In this document: one piece after another, positions 25,850 through 35,559 of the stretch
Numbering within the stretch: position 1 is the first letter of the stretch
How the letters are laid out: each line of letters starts with the position of its first letter
Source: Candidatus Hydrogenedentota bacterium
GTDB lineage: Bacteria; Hydrogenedentota; Hydrogenedentia; Hydrogenedentales; CAITNO01
DNA: 40,454 nt
Assembly: GCA_012730105.1 (NCBI GenBank)
Contig: JAAYBJ010000297.1
Coordinates: 1 to 40,454 of the forward strand
Direction of reading: 5' to 3'
Program-made: the position numbers and the translations under genes
The notes under the pieces: generated by a model
Databases searched by the model: none
What the model was told of the DNA's origin: nothing
Seen by the model: the letters and a program-made list of their open reading frames with translations, nothing else

Positions 25850-27865
25850 ATGAAAGTACACGGATTATTATTCATTCTGCTCCTGGCGCATATTGGCGCC
25901 ACGCCCTCCGGGGCGGTTCTTACTGGCCGCATTACGGATGCTTCCGGGGGGGCGGTGGCCGGCGCGCGCGTTTTCGCGGAGCCGGGCATTGAAAGCGCCG
26001 TGGTGGAAGGTCGTGTGGACCCAGACGGCACGTTCACCGTGGAAGGTGAATATTTCGGGAACATTGGTGTGTTTGCCGTGGCGCCGGGCTTTGGATTTGG
26101 CGGCGTTCACTTGAACATTGCGGATGCGTCCGGACTTTCCGGAACAACGATAACCTTAACTCGGACCGCCGCTGTATCCGGACGGGTTACAAATGAAAAA
26201 GGCAGGCCCGTAGCCAATGCGCGCCTGGCCAGTATGGCGATTGTACACCCGGTGAAGGTGGGCATTCCTTTTTTTAAATTAAGTGGATTCGGGATTCTGC
26301 CTCCTACCACGAATGACGACGGGCGTTTTATGCTGGAGGGCGTTCCGGACGGTGCGAAGGTGGCGCTGAAGTTCGAACACGCCTCCTATGCCCAGGAGGC
26401 GGTGCCGGAGGTGGCGGCGGGAACAAGTGATCTGGACGTGACGCTGTATCATGGCGTTACTCTGCGCGGGCGGGTGACTGTCCGCGGCGCCGATACGCCG
26501 GTGTCAGGCGCCATCGTGACAGTCAGAAACGCCCAGCCTCCCCATGACACGGCTTTCAGCGGCACGGACGGTTCCGGGACCTTTCGCACCATGCTTAAAC
26601 CCGGTGTCTACATGGTGCAGGCCCATGCCGCGGGGCGGATCAGCCCCGGAATGCAGCGCGTTGAACTGAGAGGGGAATTGCCCGAACAGCAGGTGTTCCT
26701 TTCGCTGTCCGATAAGGGAGCGATCGCCGGTTCCATTCAGGACGCGAAATCCGGGGAGCCCATTGCCGGAGCCCGTGTGCTTCTCGAGACGGCCGGACAG
26801 GCCGCCGGCGCGGTTCGAACGGGTCGGGATGGACGTTTTCGCCTGGATGCGCCTGAAGGCATCAATACCCTGCATTTTGATTCCGTGGACGGTTACCTGC
26901 CCCCCGATACCAGGGCGCTGCAGGTTACGGTGCCGGCCCGGGGTGTGTTAGAACTGCCCGGTTTGTGGCTGGCACCCGTGTCCGACTATACCCTTCGCGT
27001 GGTTGAGTCGGACGGTGAAACCCCCGTGCCGGGCGCCTTTGTATCGCTGCTCTGGCCGCGCCAGTTCGGCTGGCAACGGGGTGATGATGCGGGCCGCCTG
27101 GTTATACGCTTCCGCACGCTGCCCTCGGATAACAGGATTATCGGCTTGGCGGAGCACCCGGAGAAAGACATGGCCGCATTGTTCGCCCTGGACCGCGCCC
27201 ATGCGGCGGAGGCCGAGGTGGTCCTGTTGCCCCAGGCTTCCGTGTCCGGGCGCATTGTCAACGAAAAGGGGGAACCCATGTCCGGGATAACCGTGGGGGC
27301 GATGTATGCGGACGACACGTCTTCCGAAGCGCTTCCCTTGTGGCGGTGTGTCACCGGCGCGGATGGAAGTTATTCCTGGCCGGCTGTTCCCGCCGGGGTT
27401 CCACAAAGGTGTGTCGCGTCTACGGGAAGAGCCGGCGGCGAAGATGTGCGCGACTTTAACCCCGCCCCGGGTGAGCATGTGGACTTGGGCGAGATGGTTT
27501 TGCCGGGTAAGCCGGCAGCCACGGCCGACCCCGTCGTCTGGAAGGACATGGCGCTTCTGTGTGGTCCCCAGGCGGCGACAGGTGGAAACATGGGGCTGGC
27601 GGCCTTTTACTGCGGCGCCACTGACGCGCCTGTGTACCTGGAGGCCGCCGCTTCCATGCGGGAGCAATTACGGCGGCTTCAGGTGGAAACCGTAGTGGTT
27701 GTGAACGGTTATTATGATTGTGATCAAGATCGTGTCCCGGTTTACCGGGGTGCAGCCAAAGGGCAGGTGACCCGGGTCTTCGACCGGCAGGGCCGATTGA
27801 TGCTTGAGGCCGTCGGGCTGCCGCCCGTAAGCGCCCTGCGCCAGTCAGCCGCGGAACCCCGCTGA
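25850..27865 (+). CDS. Secreted protein with carboxypeptidase-regulatory-like repeats
   Basis: The 671-residue protein has a signal peptide (about residues 1-22). It carries about six CarboxypepD_reg-like beta-sandwich units of the form G.V.(D/N)..G.P..GA.V, for example LTGRITDASGGAVAGARV, SGRVTNEKGRPVANARL, GSIQDAKSGEPIAGARV and SGRIVNEKGEPMSGITV. The last 100 residues end with RVFDRQGRLMLEAVG, which resembles the final strands of a thioredoxin fold but lacks its active site. It is probably a paralogue of the next gene, which starts one base after its stop. The function is unknown; such proteins often bind surfaces or sugars. Confidence 0.75.
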   Translation: MKVHGLLFILLLAHIGATPSGAVLTGRITDASGGAVAGARVFAEPGIESAVVEGRVDPDGTFTVEGEYFGNIGVFAVAPGFGFGGVHLNIADASGLSGTTITLTRTAAVSGRVTNEKGRPVANARLASMAIVHPVKVGIPFFKLSGFGILPPTTNDDGRFMLEGVPDGAKVALKFEHASYAQEAVPEVAAGTSDLDVTLYHGVTLRGRVTVRGADTPVSGAIVTVRNAQPPHDTAFSGTDGSGTFRTMLKPGVYMVQAHAAGRISPGMQRVELRGELPEQQVFLSLSDKGAIAGSIQDAKSGEPIAGARVLLETAGQAAGAVRTGRDGRFRLDAPEGINTLHFDSVDGYLPPDTRALQVTVPARGVLELPGLWLAPVSDYTLRVVESDGETPVPGAFVSLLWPRQFGWQRGDDAGRLVIRFRTLPSDNRIIGLAEHPEKDMAALFALDRAHAAEAEVVLLPQASVSGRIVNEKGEPMSGITVGAMYADDTSSEALPLWRCVTGADGSYSWPAVPAGVPQRCVASTGRAGGEDVRDFNPAPGEHVDLGEMVLPGKPAATADPVVWKDMALLCGPQAATGGNMGLAAFYCGATDAPVYLEAAASMREQLRRLQVETVVVVNGYYDCDQDRVPVYRGAAKGQVTRVFDRQGRLMLEAVGLPPVSALRQSAAEPR

Positions 27866-27866
27866 T

Positions 27867-29720
27867 ATGAAAGTTTCTATGATCAGAATATTTCAGGTCT
27901 TTATCCTTTGTGCCGGCATGTTCGTCTTCCCCGTTTCCGCTTCGACCATCAGCGGCAAAGTGTCGGGGGTTGACGGAACGCCGATCAAAGATGCCTTGGT
28001 CTTAATCTGCCAGGACAGGCGCGCCCGAGACGTGGTTACCGGAAAAGACGGCGCGTTCCGTTTTGACGGTATGAACGTGGGTGTCATTGAACTGGTCGCC
28101 TATCATCCGCAATATGCCGTGGACGGACGCACCATGGTCCCCATTGACGACATGGAGGTGAACCTGGTGTTGTCCCGGCCCGCGTCCATCTTTATCCGGG
28201 TTATCAACAAGGATTTCATGGTTGTTCCCGGGGCGCGTATTACGTCCATGGCGGTCAATGACCGCTTTGTCGTGTCCGTGGAAGATCTTGCCGACAAGGG
28301 CTTTCCCCTGCTTCGAAGCGATGATGAAGGATTGCTGGATATCGCGTGTATTCCCGAGGGCGGTTTCATCCGGATGACCCTTGCCCATCACGAATATGCC
28401 TGTTCGGATGTGGCCTATCTCCCGGTGGAAGAGCGTCGCCGCGATATCGTGCTGTATCCCGGCGCGTTGCTGCGTGGACGGGTCACGGCGGATAAAGAAC
28501 CGGTGGAAAACGCGCGCGTGTCCGTGTTCCAGCGGGGCGTGGGCGGCCAGCGCAAATTTGCCGAGGCACTTACTGATCCGGAGGGCTTTTATCATTTGCG
28601 CGCGCCCGAGGACCAGTACCTGATCGCGGTGCGCCATCCGGATTTCGCGTCGCCCACACCCCGGGTGGTGGATATGAAAGACGTGGAAACACCGGCTGTC
28701 GCTGACATTGAATTAAAACCGCCTTTCATTATCCGCGGAAGTGTTGTGCTTCCGGACGGCAAGCCCTGTCCGGGCGCCCGGGTGCTGTTTCGCATTGAGG
28801 ACACCATCTTCGAAGACACGTTCTCCGACAGCGGGGGCGGCTTTGTATTGCGTTCCGGAAGCGCCGACGGTGTGTTGCGCGTGATTCCTCCCCCGGGATA
28901 CATGACAAAAATACTTGCGGAAATTCCCGTGGCCATGGGCGAGGTGCATGAAGTGACCCTGGACCCGATCGGGCTCGAGGAACTGCCCGTGGTGCGCGGG
29001 CGCGCACGGTTGCCCGGGGATATTCCGGCGGAACGGCTCTATGTGCGTTCCCTTGACCTGCCGGATCCCTTCCATATTTTGACCAACGCCGAAGGCGCAT
29101 TTGAGATTCGTTTTTTTTACCAGCCTGACCAGAAGCAGGTTACCTTTCGGGTGGAACACCCGTTCCGGTTTCTGCGCCGTGATTTTGTCATCAACCTGGA
29201 GGCTCCCGGCGAGGTCGAAGTCCTTCTTGAAGAATTTGAACCGCGGCTGGACCGGCCGCCGCACCAACCCGGGCGGAACAACCTGGAGCCGCTGCTGGGA
29301 AAGCCGGCCCCGGCCATTCAGTGCGCAGAATGGTTCAACGCGCAACCGTTGACCCTGAATGGGCTTAAAGGCAAGATTATCGTGCTGACGATGTGGGGGG
29401 GCTTCGATACCAGTCGTTTCGCCATAAACCGACTGGCGGAGTTGCGCCTGCTCCATGATCTGTACGGTACGCAGGGGGATGTGGCGGTGATCAGCGTTCA
29501 CGATGCCAGCAGCGAACCCGATGAGATAGCGGAATATCTCGCGCGCTATGAAATTACCTTTCCCGTCGGTCGTGATGCCGATCCCTTTGTTACCTTCAAT
29601 AATTATAGTGTGAACGCCATTCCTCAGACCGTGCTGATAGACAAGGAAGGGGTGCTGCAATATGCCGAAACGGAAGGACGCATTCTGGAATTGATTAAGG
29701 CCTTGCGCCGCCGATCCTGA
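27867..29720 (+). CDS. Carboxypeptidase-regulatory-like protein with a Cys-less thioredoxin domain
   Basis: The 617-residue protein has a signal peptide (ending PVSAS, about residue 26) and about five CarboxypepD_reg-like units (ISGKVSGVDGTPIKDALV, LRGRVTADKEPVENARV, IRGSVVLPDGKPCPGARV). From about residue 475 it has a TlpA/AhpC-type thioredoxin fold: LLGKPAPAIQ, then IIVLTMWGGF, IPQTVLIDKEGV. Where TlpA has WCGPC it has WGGFDTSRF (510-518), so the CxxC is replaced by D514-T-S-R517 and disulfide chemistry is not expected. The cis-Pro of the IPQT motif is kept, so the fold is intact. It may be a structural or binding domain. It directly follows its likely paralogue. Confidence 0.75.
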   Translation: MKVSMIRIFQVFILCAGMFVFPVSASTISGKVSGVDGTPIKDALVLICQDRRARDVVTGKDGAFRFDGMNVGVIELVAYHPQYAVDGRTMVPIDDMEVNLVLSRPASIFIRVINKDFMVVPGARITSMAVNDRFVVSVEDLADKGFPLLRSDDEGLLDIACIPEGGFIRMTLAHHEYACSDVAYLPVEERRRDIVLYPGALLRGRVTADKEPVENARVSVFQRGVGGQRKFAEALTDPEGFYHLRAPEDQYLIAVRHPDFASPTPRVVDMKDVETPAVADIELKPPFIIRGSVVLPDGKPCPGARVLFRIEDTIFEDTFSDSGGGFVLRSGSADGVLRVIPPPGYMTKILAEIPVAMGEVHEVTLDPIGLEELPVVRGRARLPGDIPAERLYVRSLDLPDPFHILTNAEGAFEIRFFYQPDQKQVTFRVEHPFRFLRRDFVINLEAPGEVEVLLEEFEPRLDRPPHQPGRNNLEPLLGKPAPAIQCAEWFNAQPLTLNGLKGKIIVLTMWGGFDTSRFAINRLAELRLLHDLYGTQGDVAVISVHDASSEPDEIAEYLARYEITFPVGRDADPFVTFNNYSVNAIPQTVLIDKEGVLQYAETEGRILELIKALRRRS

Positions 29721-29749
29721 CGAAAGAACAGCTGAAGGAAACGACGGCC

Positions 29750-30475
29750 TTAGTCGTCTTCATCATCGTCCCAGTCATCCCAGTCGTCATCTTGGACGGT
29801 CGCAGGCTCCAACGGGGCTTGCGATGCGGGCGTCAGGGTCATTTCATCGGGACCCAGCAGGCCGCCGGAAACGACGATCTTCACCGCTTCGTCGATGGAC
29901 AGTTCACATTTATAGACGTCTTCCGGGGCCATGAGCTGGAGTAGTCCCACGGTAATGTTCGGGGTGGTGGGGATGAAGACGCGGTAAAAGAGGCGGCCGT
30001 CGTGAAAGTGGACCTTTCCCAGCACGAACCCGATGGATTTCATGCCCGGACGGGGAAATTCGACAATGGCGGGCGTCTTGGGCTCGGCCGGCTTATTTTT
30101 AAAATACAGCGCCTGAACAATCTGCTTGGACGCGCCATAAACGGACTTTACAAATGGAATACTTTGGATTATTCGTTCCACCAGAGCGATCAACTTGCGG
30201 CCCACCACGGCGGCGGTGATCATTCCGACAAAATAAACCATCACGAGCAGGAGAAAGATTGCCACAATGGGGGAGGTGTGGTCGGGAATGGGATCGACAT
30301 ATGTGCGCACTATGGGGGCCAGTTGTCCCGCAGTGAAATCGTACAGCAGTTTTAAAACGAAGACCGTGATGCCCACCGGGACAACCACCAGCAGTCCGGA
30401 AACCATCGGCTTGCGCAACAGTATCCAGAGCCGTCCGGGGAGCGGGGTCTTCTTGGGCGCGTGAACGATTTTCAT
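29750..30475 (-). CDS. DUF502 membrane protein, second of a pair
   Basis: The protein has about 241 residues, with two membrane segments (about residues 25-50 and 65-90). The DUF502 (PF04367) core follows: VKSVYGASKQIVQAL, VEFPRPGMKSIGFVLGKV, YRVFIPTTPNITVG. The C-terminus is a very acidic run (DDDWDDWDDDEDD), not shared with its partner. The start at 30475 is chosen because GGAG precedes it by six bases and it forms TGATG with the upstream stop; the ATG at 30478 is possible. The family is widespread and its function is unknown. Confidence 0.85.
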   Translation of the reverse strand: MKIVHAPKKTPLPGRLWILLRKPMVSGLLVVVPVGITVFVLKLLYDFTAGQLAPIVRTYVDPIPDHTSPIVAIFLLLVMVYFVGMITAAVVGRKLIALVERIIQSIPFVKSVYGASKQIVQALYFKNKPAEPKTPAIVEFPRPGMKSIGFVLGKVHFHDGRLFYRVFIPTTPNITVGLLQLMAPEDVYKCELSIDEAVKIVVSGGLLGPDEMTLTPASQAPLEPATVQDDDWDDWDDDEDD

Positions 30476-31170
30476 CATCCGCTCCTCTGTTTCGGGTGTT
30501 TCCGGGGCGCATGGGGCAACGGGGGGCCGATAAATTCAGGCATAACCAGGCCGGCTGAAATGATGGACTTTACGGCGTCTTCCGTAGAAATACCGCAAGG
30601 TTCCACTTCGTCCGCGGGGACGAATTCAAGATAGCCGCTGGTGGGGTTGGGTGTTGTTGGGACAAATACCCGGTAATGCTGGCGAAGCGCCCCCGTCTCC
30701 GCATCCCGGAAATATATCTTGCCCGTGACAAAAGCGAAGGCTTTCATGCCCGGCCTGGGAAAATCAATGATAACGATAGATTTGAACTGAGAGGCGTCAT
30801 CCTGCAAGGAAAGCGTTTGCACTACCTGCTTTGAAGCGCCATAGACTGTTTTGACCATCGGGATGTTTTCGAGGACGGTTTCAAGAAGGCCGATCAGTTT
30901 CCGACCGATAAACACGCGCGCAACCAGTCCTATGCCGTAGGTCAGTATCAGCAGCAGAATGATGGAGGCGGCTGGAACCACATAATCAGGCAGGGTACGA
31001 AAAAGAGGCCGCATCAACGGTGTGAGCTGTCCCGCAGTCAGTTGATACAGAAATCGCAAAATAAAGATGGTCAGCCCTACAGGGATTATCACGAGCAGTC
31101 CGGAAACCATCCTGCGGCGCAAAATGCTCTTCAGGGTTCTTTTTCGGCGTTGTTTAGGCTTCTTGTTCAT
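30475..31170 (-). CDS. DUF502 membrane protein, first of a pair
   Basis: The protein has about 231 residues and is similar to the gene downstream, with the same two membrane segments (SGLLVIIPVGLTIFIL, then VVPAASIILLLILTYGIGLV) and the same motifs (VKTVYGASKQVVQTL, IDFPRPGMKAFAFVTGKI, YRVFVPTTPNPTSGYL). The tail is basic and Pro-rich instead of acidic. A tandem duplication is the simplest reading. The start at 31170 leaves a 22-residue lead before the first membrane segment, matching the paralogue; an ATG at 31218 would add 16 residues. No clear ribosome-binding site is seen. Confidence 0.85.
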   Translation of the reverse strand: MNKKPKQRRKRTLKSILRRRMVSGLLVIIPVGLTIFILRFLYQLTAGQLTPLMRPLFRTLPDYVVPAASIILLLILTYGIGLVARVFIGRKLIGLLETVLENIPMVKTVYGASKQVVQTLSLQDDASQFKSIVIIDFPRPGMKAFAFVTGKIYFRDAETGALRQHYRVFVPTTPNPTSGYLEFVPADEVEPCGISTEDAVKSIISAGLVMPEFIGPPLPHAPRKHPKQRSG

Positions 31171-33565
<2,395 letters not shown>

Positions 33566-33588
33566 GGGGGATTGATCCATATGATGCC

Positions 33589-33620
33589 GATGCGGCAGCC
33601 CTTTCGAGGGCTGCCGCATC
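33589..33620 (+). terminator. Hairpin with UUCG loop after dnaK
   Basis: Perfect 14-bp stem from GATGCGGCAGCCCT (33589-33602) to its complement (33607-33620), closed by the stable tetraloop TTCG, 23 nt after the dnaK stop. A T-run (TTTTTT, about 33637-33642) comes 16 nt later rather than directly. It probably ends dnaK transcription or protects the 3-prime end. Confidence 0.7.
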
Positions 33621-33691
33621 GCGCTGTATCAGGACCTTTTTTCAAGGCGATATAGTTGGAAACAAGATGTCGATTATTAATGTTGACGTTA

Positions 33692-33828
33692 CTTTGGAGT
33701 GCGCAAGCCATGCTTGCGCTTTCCCTTTTCACTTTCGCATAGGCTGTAGTGTTGGGTATTAATAAACCCCGCTTTGTTCAAATCCAGCAAGAAAGCGAAA
33801 GTGCAAGCATGGCTTGCGCACTCCAAAG
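33692..33828. repeat. REP-like doublet in inverted orientation
   Basis: Two 32-nt arms (33692-33723 and 33797-33828) are inverted copies matching at 31 of 32 positions. Each arm is itself a hairpin, with GCGCAAGC facing GCTTGCGC in the left arm around CAT. The 73-nt spacer has no coding signal. The doublet lies between convergent dnaK and the glycosyltransferase gene, as REP/BIME units do. The arm starts CTTTGGAGTGCGCAAGCC. No RAYT transposase is in the window. Confidence 0.75.
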
Positions 33829-33861
33829 GGTTTACATATCTGGATTCGGGTGTTGCCCGCA

Positions 33862-35079
33862 TTACAGACCTGCCAGCAGGGGTAAGTAATGGCTTCGGGC
33901 GATATGCTTCCAGTCGAAGTGTTCCGAGGTGCGTTTTCTGCCTGCGGTGCCCAGCGCCATTCTTTGTTCGGGATGGTCCAAAAGATGTTTGAGGCAGCGG
34001 GCCAAGTCGGCGGCATCTCCACGGTTGAACAGAAGGCCCGTTTCTGGCGTGACAATATCCTGAAGTCCGCCGGTTCGTGTCGCGCATACCGGGATGCCCG
34101 TGGCCATGGCTTCCAGGGCCACAATGCCGAATGGCTCTTCCCAGACGCTGGGGATAACGCACATATCGGCTTCCCGGTAAGCCTCCGGCATGCTGTCATA
34201 GTCCAGGTCGCCGAGGGCCCTGAGCCAGGGCGGGCCGGGGTGTCCTTCGGGCAGGGTGGCCCTCAATTCGAAGTCATAGCCTTCCCCGGCCAGCCGCGAG
34301 GCCGCCTCCATAAGTACGGAAAATCCCTTGGCCGGGTCCACCATCCTTCCGGGACAAAAGAGCACTGGTTTTTTCATGGGCTGCCGGCTTGGGCGGGGCG
34401 TGAAGCGTTCCGTGTCCACGCCGTGGGGAATGACATGAATGGTTGAGCAGAGACCTTCAACCTGCTCCCTCATGTGGTCCGTGGTGATGATTATGCCCCT
34501 CAACATCCGCATGGCTTCAAGGAAACGCCGGTGATACCCGGAGGACCAGGCCTCCGCCGCCAGGTACTCCCGGGTCCAGGCGTTTGGGGATTCACGCCGG
34601 ATTTCCGCCGCAAGATGAGAAGCCGCGCAACGGCGGCACGTGTCCGGGTCCGTCGCATAGGCCAGCGCGCAGGGGGCCCCGTTTTTGAAACGCAGGATGT
34701 CTTTATGGCATGCCGTTTCATGAGCGTAACAGCGGGAGAGTATCGGGTAGTCTTGCAGGGTGTAAATGAGAGGTGTTTTAAGGAAGTATCCCTGGGTGAG
34801 AAACACTACCTCTGGATTAAAGTGATCCACCGCTTCGCGAAAGCGGGCGGTCGCGGCGCGCGCGGTAAGCCCCGTGTCGGAAAAGTCCAGCAATGATGCC
34901 GGAAATGGCAGGGCCTCAGGGTTCACTTTGCCCCGTTCCCAGCCCTCCGGTTCGCCGGGTACGAATACGTGCGGTTCGTGTCCCAACCCGTAAAGCGCGC
35001 GGGCGATGTAATAAACGTCCACGTCCGCGCCTCCATGGGGGGGCCATGAAAAAAGCAAGTCTATGATGGCGATCTTCAC
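33862..35079 (-). CDS. GT4-family glycosyltransferase
   Basis: The 405-residue protein has the GT-B fold of GT4. The N-terminal part begins VKIAIIDLLFSWPPHGGADVDVYYIARALYGLGHEPHVF, the usual GGA/GG..V..LA..L...GHEV opening. The C-terminal part has IHVIPHGVDTERF, FCPGRMVDPAKGFSVLMEA and the nucleotide-sugar E-x7-E element in EEPFGIVALEAMATGIPV. Such enzymes build polysaccharide, LPS or exopolysaccharide in the cytoplasm; donor and acceptor are unknown. GTG at 35079 is chosen because AAAGGAG lies ten bases upstream; the frame is open to an ATG at 35109. A Cys-rich stretch (CYAHETACHKD, CRRCAASHL) in the first half is unusual and could bind metal. Confidence 0.9.
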   Translation of the reverse strand: MKIAIIDLLFSWPPHGGADVDVYYIARALYGLGHEPHVFVPGEPEGWERGKVNPEALPFPASLLDFSDTGLTARAATARFREAVDHFNPEVVFLTQGYFLKTPLIYTLQDYPILSRCYAHETACHKDILRFKNGAPCALAYATDPDTCRRCAASHLAAEIRRESPNAWTREYLAAEAWSSGYHRRFLEAMRMLRGIIITTDHMREQVEGLCSTIHVIPHGVDTERFTPRPSRQPMKKPVLFCPGRMVDPAKGFSVLMEAASRLAGEGYDFELRATLPEGHPGPPWLRALGDLDYDSMPEAYREADMCVIPSVWEEPFGIVALEAMATGIPVCATRTGGLQDIVTPETGLLFNRGDAADLARCLKHLLDHPEQRMALGTAGRKRTSEHFDWKHIARSHYLPLLAGL

Positions 35080-35559
35080 GCGTGGTAGGCTCCTTTGTAA
35101 CCATACCATGTCATATGGAAAGGCGTTTATTCAAACAGATGCCGCTCCGAGGCTTGGGTGAAATGGACCCGGAGACTTCGGATTGTTTTTACGATTATTT
35201 TTGTTCTACTATATAGAGCCGGATGGCGATACCAAGGGCTGAGGCATCGCGCTTCCTGTTTCGGGCTGAGATTCAAAAAGAAGTGCGTTGGCTTCGCTCT
35301 CGGATGTTACGGAGAGGAGCATGCGAAGTTTGGTGAACATTACGGTGGCGCGGATCTCTTTATCGTCGCCACCTGTTTCGGGAAGGGTACGGGACACTAA
35401 AGCATCCTGCGGTTACCCCATGCCCGTGGTGTGCATTTCACCGGCCTATTACCTGTTGCGCGGTTTGCATGCCCCCGAACGGACAGATTTGCCGCTGACA
35501 TCAGGATGGCGAATGGGCTGCGGGCGCAGGGGGAAAAATCAGAGGGGGAGATTTCGGCA
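35080..35559. other. Divergent intergenic region, glycosyltransferase and phosphatase-superfamily gene
   Basis: About 480 nt with no gene I can support. An AT-rich stretch at 35183-35215 holds a possible promoter pair for the plus strand (TTTACG at 35188-35193 and TATATA at 35210-35215, 16 nt apart). The next start on the plus strand is at 35560, so the leader would be about 340 nt. Open frames within it show no motif and no usable ribosome-binding site. Confidence 0.4.
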
